NCBI GenBank assembly: GCA_017439405.1
Contig: JAFSJF010000131.1
Span: 1-64,000, forward strand
From: Bacteroidales bacterium
Lineage (GTDB): Bacteria; Bacteroidota; Bacteroidia; Bacteroidales; F082
DNA: 64,000 nucleotides
Direction: 5' to 3'
Numbering within the stretch: the first letter of the stretch is position 1; the number at the start of each line of letters is the position of its first letter. Below, piece after piece: positions 25,543-34,757 of the stretch. The position numbers and the translations under genes are program-made. The notes beneath the pieces are model-generated. The model was not told the DNA's origin. It did not search any database and worked only from the letters and a program-made list of their open reading frames with translations.

Positions 25543-26478
25543 TTAACGGTTTTCGGCAACGAAGCGCTTCCTGTTCTCGATGATGAAGATGACGACAATG
25601 GACAGCAGCAACGCACCCAAGGCACTCAATGCGACCACTACCCAACGCACGGGGAAGGATTTCTTGTCGGCGGGGAAGGGCTCGTTGATGATGTTGGAGT
25701 AGGTGAGCTGCGAATGGAAGAAACGTAGCTCTTTCTCGTAGTCGAGTTTGGTGGCGACATAAGTGTTGCCTTCTGCGGCAATCTTGGTGTGCAAGTCATG
25801 GATTTCGGCACCATACAGCTGAAGGTTGTTCTGGATTTCGTTGGCTTTCGACGAACCGCTCAACAGGCTTCTCGTGGCCTCACGAGTTTGGCTGGAAATG
25901 TCGGAAAGCCCGTAGGTGGTGCAATATTCGGTGTAGAGTCTTTTCAGCGAGTCGATGTTTTGCTGCTTCTCGCGCAACTGCCTTTCGTACATGGCGACAA
26001 CTTCGCCAACCTTCTGAGTATGAAGGTAATGCACTTTTTGGTCGTAGAAGTTGAGTATGTCGCGTGCGATGTTGCAAGCCACAAACGGGTCTTTGTCCAT
26101 CACGGTAATGCTGATGGCCTCGTAGGGAGTCTTGCTGATCTTGATTTTGCTGTGGTACTCGTTGAGCATATAGGTCTTGCCAAACTTGTAGTTTTTGTCA
26201 ATCCCATAGTCAGTCCAGAGGTCGTACTTTTCGATGATGGAATCCGTAATCGACTGAGAGTTGATGATTTGCAGCATCTGCTCGGTCTCGCTTTCATCTG
26301 AGTATGGGCTGATGTTGGCGGGATAGGCCACGGCCTCCGACTTGTAGAGCGGAGTGATGAATGTGGAGCTTGAGAAAATGGCTCCGCAAACGGCCGCAGC
26401 GAGGGTGATGATGAGGATGTGCCACTTCCATTTCAGGATGATTTGGACTAAGGAAAGGTTGTTGAAGTTGTTATCCAT
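25543..26478 (-). CDS. Wzz-like chain-length determinant (copy 2)
   Basis: The 311-residue protein has a helix near the N-terminus (WHILIITLAAAVCGAIFSSS), a periplasmic domain with coiled-coil (MYERQLREKQQNIDSLKRLY), and a C-terminal helix after FPVRWVVVALSALGALLLSI. This is the two-helix Wzz/PCP-1 layout; no cytoplasmic tyrosine kinase follows. The frame begins at 26547, overlapping the previous gene, but the ATG at 26478 (MDNNFNNLSLVQ) is the likely start. Family members set the chain length of polymers made by Wzy. Confidence 0.82.
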   Translation of the reverse strand: MDNNFNNLSLVQIILKWKWHILIITLAAAVCGAIFSSSTFITPLYKSEAVAYPANISPYSDESETEQMLQIINSQSITDSIIEKYDLWTDYGIDKNYKFGKTYMLNEYHSKIKISKTPYEAISITVMDKDPFVACNIARDILNFYDQKVHYLHTQKVGEVVAMYERQLREKQQNIDSLKRLYTEYCTTYGLSDISSQTREATRSLLSGSSKANEIQNNLQLYGAEIHDLHTKIAAEGNTYVATKLDYEKELRFFHSQLTYSNIINEPFPADKKSFPVRWVVVALSALGALLLSIVVIFIIENRKRFVAENR

Positions 26479-26533
26479 GACTTGATTTGTTGTTTTCTGA
26501 ATAGTGTGATTTGTGCTTGATGATCTTCTTAAT

Positions 26534-27601
26534 TCAATCTTTTTCAAGATGTTCGCGTTTTTTCTTGGCCGCTTCTTTTTCGGCCTCGCGGCGAAAAAAG
26601 CCTTTCGACCGATCGTAAGCCACGATGCAGAAAATGAGCAGCAGGAAAGTGCTCAATACCGTGACCACCACGATGATCCAACGCACAGGATAGCTCTTGC
26701 GCTCTGCTTGGAAGGCCGAGGTGACCACGAACTTGTGTGGGATGAACTCGGTGGCATCCACCTTGGCTTCCTCGTATTTCGACTTCACCAAAGAGAGTTG
26801 CAGGCGGTCGTTGTCCAAACGCTCGTTGATGGCGTATGAGGCACCGCCATACTTGGCCAGAATGTCCAATTGCTCTTGTATGTTCCTGACCCCCTGTGTG
26901 TTGCTCTTACCAAGCTCGACGGCCAATTGCCTGCTGAGCATCTCCACTTGCGACTCGTAGTCGAACACGCCGAGCTTGCGAAGGGTGTTCAGCGAGTCCT
27001 CCAACAGGTGCATTTCGTTCCAAAGCGTGGTGTATTCCTGCTCTACGATACGGAACGCTTCGATGGCCACTTCCTTCTGCATTTGGTTCATGGTGCTGTC
27101 GAAGATTTCGGCAATCTCATTGGCGATTCGGGCCGAAAGAGCAGCATCGGAATCCAAAACGGTGATTTTCACCGCGTTGTATTCCGTACGGCGAAACTTG
27201 ATACGACTGTCATACAGCTTGTTGAGCTTGGTGATGGGGTATTTGCTGTCGGGTTTGATTTTGTAATGCTCCATCAAGTTGAACCGGCTGATGACCTTGT
27301 CGCGCACGCGGTTCGAATTGAGTACCTGAAGCATTTGCTCTGTCTGTTCGTCCTCGCCGAAGTTCATGATGTCCTTTTCCGACTGGTAGGTGGTGCTAAT
27401 CAGCACTTTGGAGATGGAGTTGCTGGAAGTGGGGTAGATGATGGTCGTCGATTTGTAGAGCGGCGTGATGAAAAACGGCGAACTGAAAACGACTGCCAAC
27501 ACTGCCGCTGCTGCCAAAATGATGAGCAGAGGCCTGCGGTACTCCACAAGAAGCTTGCATAAGTATTTGGAACTGTAGGTGTTGCGTTTTTGTTCTTCCA
27601 T
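26534..27601 (-). CDS. Wzz-like chain-length determinant (copy 1)
   Basis: The 355-residue protein has the same plan as its downstream neighbour: an N-terminal helix (RRPLLIILAAAAVLAVVFSS) followed by FFITPLYKSTTIIYP, a periplasmic part with helix EQEYTTLWNEMHLLEDSLNT, and a C-terminal SYPVRWIIVVVTVLSTFLLL with a lysine-rich cytoplasmic end. The shared ITPLYKS and PVRW motifs suggest tandem duplication. The ATG at 27601 follows a -7 element TACCTTTG at 27624-27631; the frame upstream of this is not protein-like. Confidence 0.82.
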   Translation of the reverse strand: MEEQKRNTYSSKYLCKLLVEYRRPLLIILAAAAVLAVVFSSPFFITPLYKSTTIIYPTSSNSISKVLISTTYQSEKDIMNFGEDEQTEQMLQVLNSNRVRDKVISRFNLMEHYKIKPDSKYPITKLNKLYDSRIKFRRTEYNAVKITVLDSDAALSARIANEIAEIFDSTMNQMQKEVAIEAFRIVEQEYTTLWNEMHLLEDSLNTLRKLGVFDYESQVEMLSRQLAVELGKSNTQGVRNIQEQLDILAKYGGASYAINERLDNDRLQLSLVKSKYEEAKVDATEFIPHKFVVTSAFQAERKSYPVRWIIVVVTVLSTFLLLIFCIVAYDRSKGFFRREAEKEAAKKKREHLEKD

Positions 27602-27623
27602 GATTCGTTCTGAAATGAGTTGC

Positions 27624-27631
27624 CAAAGGTA
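27624..27631 (-). promoter_or_regulatory. -7 element TACCTTTG upstream of the first wzz-like gene
   Basis: On the minus strand this reads TACCTTTG, 22 nt before the ATG at 27601. It could start a transcript covering both Wzz-like genes and the Wzy-like gene. Confidence 0.5.
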
Positions 27632-27668
27632 GGAAATATTCCTGAAATGGCAATCAAAATAGTTCAAA

Positions 27669-29159
27669 TCAGGCGTTTTTTTCCTTTGGCAGGATGAGGC
27701 TGACGATTTCCTTCAGGCTGAGCAATCGGGTGAGGAAAACCAAGCCGCAATTGGCGACAAAGGCAATGCCAAAACCAAGCATCCAATTGATACTCAACTG
27801 CTTGAAAATGTAGGTAACCAAAGTGACGCTCGCGGCGAAAACGATGATGTTGAGCCAATAGCGTCCACCAATTTCCAATTTAAGGATGCGGTTGGCGAGC
27901 AAGTACTGCAAGAAAGCAGTGACCGCTTGCACGCAGAGGCTGGTAGAGGCCGCCCCCACTGCCTTGAATCGTGGTATGACAATGAGATTCAGCAGGATAT
28001 TGATGACTACGCCTGCCGCTGCCACGAGGTTGAGTTGCTTGAGGCTTCCATTTGCCGTGAGCAAAGTTCCAAAAACGTATGTTGTTGAAAGACAGAAGAA
28101 ACTGCCCATAAGCAAGGGGAACACGTTGGCGTATTGCCCGATGCGCACGAGGTAGGCGGCTTCGGTTTCGGCAGCTTCGGGGCGATACATCATCTGCATG
28201 ATTTCCTGACGGTATAACACGCACATCACGAGGACGATGCCTGCCATGGCCACGATGACGTTGAACGAGGTCTTGACCAAGTTGTTGAGTTCCGTCTTGT
28301 TTTTCAGCGTGGCGGCAAACATGGGCAACAACATGATAGCGAAGAGGTTGGAGATGTTGTTGCCCGCGTCGAAGAGGCGGTAGGCGCGGCTATAGACCCC
28401 GGCTTGCACGCCCTTGTCGTCCAAAAGACGCTCAAGCAAGACTGGCTCAATGCGGCTATAGACGCTCATCAGCAGCACGAGCAGGGCGAAAGGCAGGCTT
28501 TGGCGCAGTATCTCCTTGAAAAACCGGAAGTTGATCTTGAAGTTGAGGCTTTCGACGCGGCGCAAGACGACGGTCAGGGCAAAGGCGATGGTGCAAACGT
28601 AGGCCACGGTCTGCGCCTGCAAGTACCAGATAATGTTGAATTTCTCTCGCGGGAACCAGCCGCTCCACAACATGAGGCACATGAGCAGGATGGCCAACAC
28701 GCGGTCGAAAACGCTCAAAATGCTGTCTTGCTTGAAGAGGAGCAGGCCTTGTATGTTTGAACGAAGATAAAGAATGAAAGAAAGCAGTATTTGGTTCAAG
28801 CCGCACCAAAGCAACAGCTTGAGTTTCAATCCTTCGCAATAGCCGAGGAAGTAGCCGACAATGAAGATGACCACGGCATAGAGCAGTCCCAACAGCAGCT
28901 TGGTTTCGGTGAGGCCGCCGAAGTGTTTCGAGAGGTTTTTCGGGTCTTGCGCGACGGCGCGGCTGTTGAAGTTGGTGATGCCGAGGTCGAGCAATATATA
29001 AAATAGGTAAGAGAAGTTGAACAGGGCTTGGTAGGTGCCGTAGGAGGCGTCGCCGAGCAGGTTTTGCACCTCGCGGTCGATGCCGAGAATCCAGAACGGC
29101 TTCACCAACAAGTTGAGAAACAGCAGGAAAATGATATTTTTGATGAAGCGGTTGGGCAT
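27669..29159 (-). CDS. Polysaccharide flippase family protein (Wzx/MATE-like)
   Basis: The 496-residue protein has about 14 hydrophobic segments and begins MPNRFIKNIIFLLFLNLLVK, followed by DREVQNLLGDASYGTYQALF, typical of the PST/Wzx family that flips undecaprenyl-linked sugars. The ATG at 29159 is chosen because a -7 element TACTTTTG sits at 29182-29189 and the frame upstream looks random. It heads the minus-strand polysaccharide set. No glycosyltransferase gene occurs in this set. Confidence 0.85.
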   Translation of the reverse strand: MPNRFIKNIIFLLFLNLLVKPFWILGIDREVQNLLGDASYGTYQALFNFSYLFYILLDLGITNFNSRAVAQDPKNLSKHFGGLTETKLLLGLLYAVVIFIVGYFLGYCEGLKLKLLLWCGLNQILLSFILYLRSNIQGLLLFKQDSILSVFDRVLAILLMCLMLWSGWFPREKFNIIWYLQAQTVAYVCTIAFALTVVLRRVESLNFKINFRFFKEILRQSLPFALLVLLMSVYSRIEPVLLERLLDDKGVQAGVYSRAYRLFDAGNNISNLFAIMLLPMFAATLKNKTELNNLVKTSFNVIVAMAGIVLVMCVLYRQEIMQMMYRPEAAETEAAYLVRIGQYANVFPLLMGSFFCLSTTYVFGTLLTANGSLKQLNLVAAAGVVINILLNLIVIPRFKAVGAASTSLCVQAVTAFLQYLLANRILKLEIGGRYWLNIIVFAASVTLVTYIFKQLSINWMLGFGIAFVANCGLVFLTRLLSLKEIVSLILPKEKNA

Positions 29160-29181
29160 ATAGGCGTTGATGTTCAAACGG

Positions 29182-29189
29182 CAAAAGTA
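29182..29189 (-). promoter_or_regulatory. -7 element TACTTTTG of the flippase gene
   Basis: On the minus strand this reads TACTTTTG, 22 nt before the ATG at 29159. It excludes the longer frame beginning at 29252. Confidence 0.55.
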
Positions 29190-29240
29190 GGAAAAATTCC
29201 GTTTCAAGCGATTTTCGGCTCCCGTTTTGGAAATTATGTG

Positions 29241-29248
29241 TATTTTTA
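29241..29248 (+). promoter_or_regulatory. Probable -7 element TATTTTTA of clpS-relA
   Basis: The box differs from TAnnTTTG only in the final base, 24 nt before the clpS ATG. No separate box is visible before the relA-type gene. Confidence 0.4.
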
Positions 29249-29272
29249 CCACCGCAAATTGATACCAAAACG

Positions 29273-29548
29273 ATGATCAAGGAAAAAGAGATAGCCGACA
29301 CCATGGTTGACGAACTCGTTGATAATGAGAAAAGTCTGCTCCTCATCAACGACGACGTGAACACCTTTGAATACGTCATCGAGACGCTGATGAAGGTGTG
29401 CCACCACACCCGCGAGCAGGCCGAAACCTGCGCTTGGATTACGCACTACAAAGGCAAGTGCACCGTGATGCACGGCAGCTTCGAGGAACTGAAGCCTTAT
29501 TACGACATCCTGCTTGACCATCAATTGACAGTAAAAATCACGGATTAA
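29273..29548 (+). CDS. clpS: ATP-dependent Clp protease adaptor ClpS
   Basis: The 91-residue adaptor has the ClpS core: LLLINDDVNTFEYVIETLMK, then VCHHTREQAETCAWITHYKG and a final EELKPYYDILLDHQLTVKI. It delivers N-degron substrates to the ClpA/C unfoldase. Its stop overlaps the ATG of the next gene by one base (TAATG), indicating coupled translation with the (p)ppGpp synthetase. Confidence 0.95.
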   Translation: MIKEKEIADTMVDELVDNEKSLLLINDDVNTFEYVIETLMKVCHHTREQAETCAWITHYKGKCTVMHGSFEELKPYYDILLDHQLTVKITD

Positions 29549-31767
29549 TGGCAAGCTACTCATCATTGGAACTGTTGTCCATCCAACGGGCCTACGAGGA
29601 GATGTTGGCCGACATCAACCCGTCTGTGAATGCGCCTGAGCATTTGGCCTTGATTGACAAGGCTTTCCGTTACTGCTTGGAGAAATACGATGGATGCTAT
29701 TTGCCGTCAGGCAAGGCTTACATGTTTCATCTGATCGACATGGCGCGGATTGCCGTGGTGGAGGTGGGATTAGGCTACATTTCCGTCGTGGCGGCTTTCC
29801 TTCACGGCATCGACTATAAGAATGACGTCAGCATCAAGGAACTGCAAGATCAGTTTGGGCGGACGGTGGCCATCGTATTGGAGGATTTCAGCCAAATCTC
29901 GAAGCTCGACACCGAAAAGGTTGCCTACAACTCCGACAACTTCCAGGTGATGTTCCTCTCGCTGATTGACGACATGCGTGCCGTGTTGCTGAAGATTGTG
30001 CACCGTGTTTATGACGTCAGAAACCAGAACGATGTGCTTCCCGACCGTTTGGCGAAGTATTTCCATGAGATCAAGTACATCTACATTCCCATCGTGCACC
30101 GACTTGGATTGTACAAGCTGAAGGCCGAGCTTGAGGAGAAACTGATGCTCTACGAGAATCCTGCGATGTTTCAAGAGATAAAGGCCAAGATTGAAGCCAC
30201 CCACGAGGCCCGAAAGAAGACGGCCGAGGACTTCATCTCGCGCATTTCGGAAAGCATCGACGCAGAGCTGGAACGTACCAAGAAGAACGGCAAGCACAAA
30301 TATGCCTATTCCGTCAAGTGGCGCTTGAAGTCGATTCCTTCGATTTACGCCAAGATGAAAGCGCAGAACGTGCCCTTCGAGGAGGTCTATGACCTGATGG
30401 CGGCACGTGTCATCATCCGTTGCGCCCTGAAGGACGAGCAGGAGTGCTGCTGGAGCGTCTATTCGGCCATCACCAACCTCTTCGAGCCTATGCCCGAACG
30501 TCTCCGCGACTGGATTACGAAGCCGAAAGCCTCTGGATATGAGTCGCTTCACACGACGGTGAAGTACGACGACAAGCTTTGGTTCGAGGTGCAGATTCGC
30601 ACCACGCGCATGGACGACATCGCCGAAACAGGGCAGGCTGCGCATTATTTATATAAAGGTGAGAAGGAGACATCCGAGGAATGGTTGCTCAATGTGCGCG
30701 AAGTGCTTGAAAACCCCGGATTGGTGTCGTTCGAGAACTCTTACAAGAAGATTTACAAATCCGATAAGATCTTCATCTTCACCCCAGAAGGCGACTTGAA
30801 ACAGTTGCCGCTCGGCTCCACGGTGCTTGATTTCGCCTACGAAATCCACACCCGCGTGGGCGAGACCTGCAACGGCGCTCGCGTCAATGGGCGCATGGTG
30901 CCCATCCGACATGAACTGAACAACGGAGACAGAGTGGAAGTCATCACGAGCAAGAAACAGTCGCCCCGCGCCGACTGGCTCAACGTGGTTGTCACGGAAA
31001 AAGCAAAGAACAAGATTCGGCGCTATCTGAAGGAAGAGGAACTGAAGGAGTCGGAGATGGGTAAAGGACTGTTGCAGAGACGTTTGAAGAACTGGAAACT
31101 CCCGTTCTCGGAAACAGTGGTCGATATGTTAGTGAGGGAGTTCAAGTTGGAGAATTCCTTGCAGCTTTACCACCAAATCTCGACGGAGAAAATCGACATT
31201 ACCGATGTGAAGCACTTCCTGACCATCAAGTTCGGCGAAATGGCTGAAAAGGCGGAAAGGCCTGCGCCTGAGCAAATTGAATCGAACAAGAAGGACGGCG
31301 GCCAAAGCGAAATGGAAGAGAGCCTTTCCATCGGCGAGGATATCGACCATGTGACCTACAAACTTGCAAAATGTTGCAATCCCATTCCTGGCGACCGCGT
31401 TTTTGGCTTCGTCACCAGCGATGGTACCATCAGCATACACCGCACTAACTGCCCAAATGCCAAAGGGTTGCAACAACGTTATGGCTACCGCATCATCAAA
31501 GTGAAATGGAACGGCATGGAGAGCAACGTCTCGCAAGCCACCATCAGCATCCATGGCCACGACGTGATGGGGCTGTTGGGCAGAATCACCAAAATCATCT
31601 CGGAAGACTTGCAGGTGAACATGAAAAACATCATGTTCAACACCGACAAGGAAGGCTTCTTTCAGGGAAAAATCGTGCTACAAATCGCAGACGTGGCCGC
31701 TTTGGAACAATTGATGGACAAGATAAAATCCGTTGAAGGTATTATTGATGTCATTAGAATTGATTGA
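29548..31767 (+). CDS. relA: RelA/SpoT family (p)ppGpp synthetase with degenerate hydrolase domain
   Basis: The 739-residue protein has the full long-RSH architecture. The synthetase shows SIPSIYAKMKAQ, YDLMAARVIIR, ASGYESLHTTV and EVQIRTTRMDDIAETG. A TGS domain (IFIFTPEGDLKQLPLGSTVL), a zinc-finger-like region (LAKCCNPIPGDRVFG) and a C-terminal ACT domain (ATISIHGHDVMGLLGRITKI) follow. The N-terminal HD hydrolase region is present but inactive-looking: the HD dyad reads H86-G87 (FLHGIDYKN instead of LHDVVEDT), and the ADRLHNMR segment reads VHRVYDVR. It should therefore be a synthetase only, with hydrolysis done by another RSH. It is coupled to clpS. Confidence 0.92.
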   Translation: MASYSSLELLSIQRAYEEMLADINPSVNAPEHLALIDKAFRYCLEKYDGCYLPSGKAYMFHLIDMARIAVVEVGLGYISVVAAFLHGIDYKNDVSIKELQDQFGRTVAIVLEDFSQISKLDTEKVAYNSDNFQVMFLSLIDDMRAVLLKIVHRVYDVRNQNDVLPDRLAKYFHEIKYIYIPIVHRLGLYKLKAELEEKLMLYENPAMFQEIKAKIEATHEARKKTAEDFISRISESIDAELERTKKNGKHKYAYSVKWRLKSIPSIYAKMKAQNVPFEEVYDLMAARVIIRCALKDEQECCWSVYSAITNLFEPMPERLRDWITKPKASGYESLHTTVKYDDKLWFEVQIRTTRMDDIAETGQAAHYLYKGEKETSEEWLLNVREVLENPGLVSFENSYKKIYKSDKIFIFTPEGDLKQLPLGSTVLDFAYEIHTRVGETCNGARVNGRMVPIRHELNNGDRVEVITSKKQSPRADWLNVVVTEKAKNKIRRYLKEEELKESEMGKGLLQRRLKNWKLPFSETVVDMLVREFKLENSLQLYHQISTEKIDITDVKHFLTIKFGEMAEKAERPAPEQIESNKKDGGQSEMEESLSIGEDIDHVTYKLAKCCNPIPGDRVFGFVTSDGTISIHRTNCPNAKGLQQRYGYRIIKVKWNGMESNVSQATISIHGHDVMGLLGRITKIISEDLQVNMKNIMFNTDKEGFFQGKIVLQIADVAALEQLMDKIKSVEGIIDVIRID

Positions 31768-31792
31768 ACAACAATGAAATAGATAGTTCGTT

Positions 31793-33418
31793 ATGAAAAA
31801 GAAATTGTTTTTTGTTTCACTTTCACTCTTTTTTGCCACTGTTTCAACATTGTCGCAGGCACAACCGACAAGTGGCGCGTTTGGAATCGACAAAGAGAAG
31901 AAAATCATCGTGGCTACGGGAAAACTTCCTGATGACGCCAAGCTCGTGAAGGAAACCATCGAATACGAAGGCAAGCCCTATACTTTTTATAGGAGCGAAA
32001 TGCCGATTATAACCATCACTACCGACGGCCCGATTGTCAATTCGCCTGCCGTGCATGGCACCATCACCGTGACCGACCCCAACCGTCCGACCATCACGAT
32101 GCACGCAGGATTCAAGATTCGAGGGACTTCGTCGCAGCAGTACGAAAAGAAGTCGTATCGCGTTGAGCTGTGGGCAGATGAGACGGGTTCTGTAATGGCC
32201 GACACCACTTTCCTCGGGCTTCGCAGCGACGATGACTGGAACCTCGAAGCCATGTGGGCGCAGCCTTTGCGCCTCCGCGACAAGGTGGCCAACGAACTGT
32301 GGATGGAGATGTATTCGCTTTCATACGCTGCCGACGAGCCGGAGGCTCGCCCAGGCATTCGGATGGAATACGCCGACTTGTTCATAAACGGCGAATACTT
32401 AGGTGTTTACGCCTTGACCGAGCGCATGGATCGCAAACAGCTCCAATTGAAGAAATACAACGGCGAGCTGCGTGGATTGCTATACAAGGGCAATGGATCG
32501 GGTGCGCCGACTTTCGAGAGCTTGCCCGCTTTTGACAATACGCTCGACACTTGGGACAACTACGAGTGGGTCTATCCCAACGAAAGCGACACGGCCATCA
32601 ACTGGAGCCATCTTTATAGCTTCACCAATTTCGTGATGAATGCTTCCGACAACGTTTTCAATGCACAATACAATGCCCAGTTCGACAAAGCCAACGCCAT
32701 CGATTACTTCTTGTTTGTCAATGCGTTGCAGGCGATGGACAACATGGGCCGCAACCTGTTTCTGGCACGTTATAAGAAGTCGGGGACGTATTTCTACCTT
32801 CCTTGGGACCTCGACGCCATTTGGGGTTTGGACACCGACGGAAGCCAGACCCACAACGCCGAAGGCTTGATGAGCAACGGCTTCTTCGACCGCCTGATGC
32901 ACGACTGCGCCACCAACGGTTTTGCAGCGTCGGCCCAAACGCGCTACAACGCCTTGCGCAACACCATCCTAACTCAAGACCATATCATGCAATTGATTCA
33001 AAACCAATACGATGAGTTGCTTCAAAACGGTGCTTACGACCGCGAACACGAAGCCTGGCCCGACTTCACCGTTGACGAGAACCAACTGACCTATATGAGC
33101 GAATGGTTGGAGGCCCGTTTCGCCTACTTGGATGCAGAAATCAACGCGGCTTGCGGCACTTGGGATGTTAATGAAGCCATTGAAAACCAATTGGTTGAAG
33201 TGTATCCGAATCCCGCAAAGGACAGAATCAATGTGCAGCTTGCTGAAACGGGTGAGGCCTCTGTCAGTGTGTACGACATGACGGGAAGGAGGGTTTATAC
33301 CCATTGCGCTGAAACACAATCTTTTGTCATCCCAACACAAGGTTTTACGAAAGGCATTTACACCTTATTGATTAATACGGGTAGTCGTCAGGAAGTGAGT
33401 AGGGTGGTGGTGGAGTAA
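31793..33418 (+). CDS. CotH-kinase-family protein with T9SS sorting domain
   Basis: The 541-residue product has a signal peptide (KLFFVSLSLFFATVSTLSQA). The CotH-like region shows GFKIRGTSSQQYEKKSYRVE, NGEYLGVYALTERMDRKQL, and YFLFVNALQAMDNMGRNLFL followed by FYLPWDLDAIWGLD, whose acidic residues correspond to the atypical-kinase active site. The last 75 residues form a type A T9SS domain (VEVYPNPAKDRINVQL ... GIYTLLINTGSRQEVSRVVV). CotH phosphorylates spore-coat proteins in Bacillus; here the protein is predicted to be surface or secreted and its substrate is unknown. It lies 25 nt after relA on the same strand. Confidence 0.87.
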   Translation: MKKKLFFVSLSLFFATVSTLSQAQPTSGAFGIDKEKKIIVATGKLPDDAKLVKETIEYEGKPYTFYRSEMPIITITTDGPIVNSPAVHGTITVTDPNRPTITMHAGFKIRGTSSQQYEKKSYRVELWADETGSVMADTTFLGLRSDDDWNLEAMWAQPLRLRDKVANELWMEMYSLSYAADEPEARPGIRMEYADLFINGEYLGVYALTERMDRKQLQLKKYNGELRGLLYKGNGSGAPTFESLPAFDNTLDTWDNYEWVYPNESDTAINWSHLYSFTNFVMNASDNVFNAQYNAQFDKANAIDYFLFVNALQAMDNMGRNLFLARYKKSGTYFYLPWDLDAIWGLDTDGSQTHNAEGLMSNGFFDRLMHDCATNGFAASAQTRYNALRNTILTQDHIMQLIQNQYDELLQNGAYDREHEAWPDFTVDENQLTYMSEWLEARFAYLDAEINAACGTWDVNEAIENQLVEVYPNPAKDRINVQLAETGEASVSVYDMTGRRVYTHCAETQSFVIPTQGFTKGIYTLLINTGSRQEVSRVVVE

Positions 33419-33420
33419 GC

Positions 33421-34689
33421 TCACTCCACCATAATTTTCAATATCTCCACGTCGGTTTCCTTCATGCCGAGGCGACCGAGGCGGCCGATGTGGTCGATGG
33501 TCTCTTCGGCGGAACAGCCGATGATGCCGTCGCCGCCTTGGAGGTTGTCGCCGTGCTTGCTCATCTCGAAGCCGAGCAATCCCGCTTCGACTGAGAGGGC
33601 GATCTTGCCTGCGCACGACGGCTTGGCGCCGTCGCAGACGATGCCGGCGGCCATGCCCAAAGCGTTCTCCAAGGTGTGCTCGATCACGCTGAGGCCGTGC
33701 CCGAACAGGAAGGCGATGCCGCATCCCGAGGCGCACCCCGCGCTGACGGCACCGCAGTAGGCCGAAAGCCTGCCGATGCCAGTCTTCTGGTGGATGGCAA
33801 CGAGGTTGGAAAGCGCGACGGCACGGATGGTGCGTTCCTCGTCGATGTTGAACTCCTCGGCGAAGGCGAGGATGGGCAGGCAAACGGTCATGCCTTGGTT
33901 GCCGCTGCCCGAGTTGATGATGACGGGCATCTCGCAGCCGCTCATGCGGGCGTCGCTGCCGGCGGCGGCCCAGGCCTTGGCGCGTTGGCGCACGTCGTTG
34001 TTGCAGCGCAGGAGCGTGTTACCCACATTGACGCCCCATTGGTTCTTCAGGCCTTCCATGGCGATGGCCTTGTTGTAGGTCATCTGCCGCCCGATGATGG
34101 GTTTCAGGTCGGCGATGTCCGCAGTGGAGGCGAAATCAAAGATCTTGTCCAACTTGAGGCAACTGCGGTCGGTCATGTTGGCGTTGGTGTCGGTGCAATG
34201 GCCCTCAAACAGCTTCTCGCCGTCCTTCTCGATGCTGACGATGTTGGTGTGGTGACCGGCAATCCTCACCTTAGAGCTGTGTTCGCCGCTGAAGAGGCTG
34301 ACGGTCACGTCGAGGCGGGCGACGCTGTCCAAAGGAATGACGGTAATAGGCACGCTGTCAAGGAATTGCGCGATTTCCTGTTTCTGTTCCGGACGGACGT
34401 TGGCGATGACTTCAAGTCCGTTTTCAGGGTTGCCCGCCACGACTCCAGCCACCACCGAGGCTTTCAGGCCCTTCAGTCCGCCCGTGTTGGGCACGACGAC
34501 GCTTTTCACGTTCTTGATGATGTTGCCGCTGGCCTCGATTTCCACCTTTTCGGGCGTGGTATTAAGTACTTTACGCGCTTTGGCGGCGGCGTAGGCGAGG
34601 CAAATCGGTTCGGTGCAGCCCATGGCAGGCACGAGCTCCTCCTTGAGGATGTTCAGGTAGGCATTGTACAGACAATCGCTTTTTTCCAT
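33421..34689 (-). CDS. L-cysteine desulfidase family protein (UPF0597/YhaM)
   Basis: The 422-residue protein matches the family of CdsB/YhaM-type enzymes related to the serine dehydratase alpha subunit. Cysteine ligands of the likely Fe-S cluster are visible in LVPAMGCTEPICLAYAAAKA, YCGAVSAGCASGCGIAFLFG and GIVCDGAKPSCAGKIAL; the loop INSGSGNQGMTVCLPI is also typical. Characterised members split cysteine to sulfide, pyruvate and ammonia. The ATG at 34689 is chosen over 34761 because the -7 element TACCTTTG lies between them at 34707-34714. Confidence 0.9.
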   Translation of the reverse strand: MEKSDCLYNAYLNILKEELVPAMGCTEPICLAYAAAKARKVLNTTPEKVEIEASGNIIKNVKSVVVPNTGGLKGLKASVVAGVVAGNPENGLEVIANVRPEQKQEIAQFLDSVPITVIPLDSVARLDVTVSLFSGEHSSKVRIAGHHTNIVSIEKDGEKLFEGHCTDTNANMTDRSCLKLDKIFDFASTADIADLKPIIGRQMTYNKAIAMEGLKNQWGVNVGNTLLRCNNDVRQRAKAWAAAGSDARMSGCEMPVIINSGSGNQGMTVCLPILAFAEEFNIDEERTIRAVALSNLVAIHQKTGIGRLSAYCGAVSAGCASGCGIAFLFGHGLSVIEHTLENALGMAAGIVCDGAKPSCAGKIALSVEAGLLGFEMSKHGDNLQGGDGIIGCSAEETIDHIGRLGRLGMKETDVEILKIMVE

Positions 34690-34706
34690 GACTTGAGATT
34701 TTGGCG

Positions 34707-34714
34707 CAAAGGTA
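34707..34714 (-). promoter_or_regulatory. -7 element TACCTTTG of the cysteine desulfidase gene
   Basis: On the minus strand this reads TACCTTTG, 17 nt before the ATG at 34689, giving a leader of about 10 nt. Confidence 0.5.
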
Positions 34715-34757
34715 CAAAAAGAGGCGTTCAGATGAAAAGAATCTTTCAGATTTTGCG

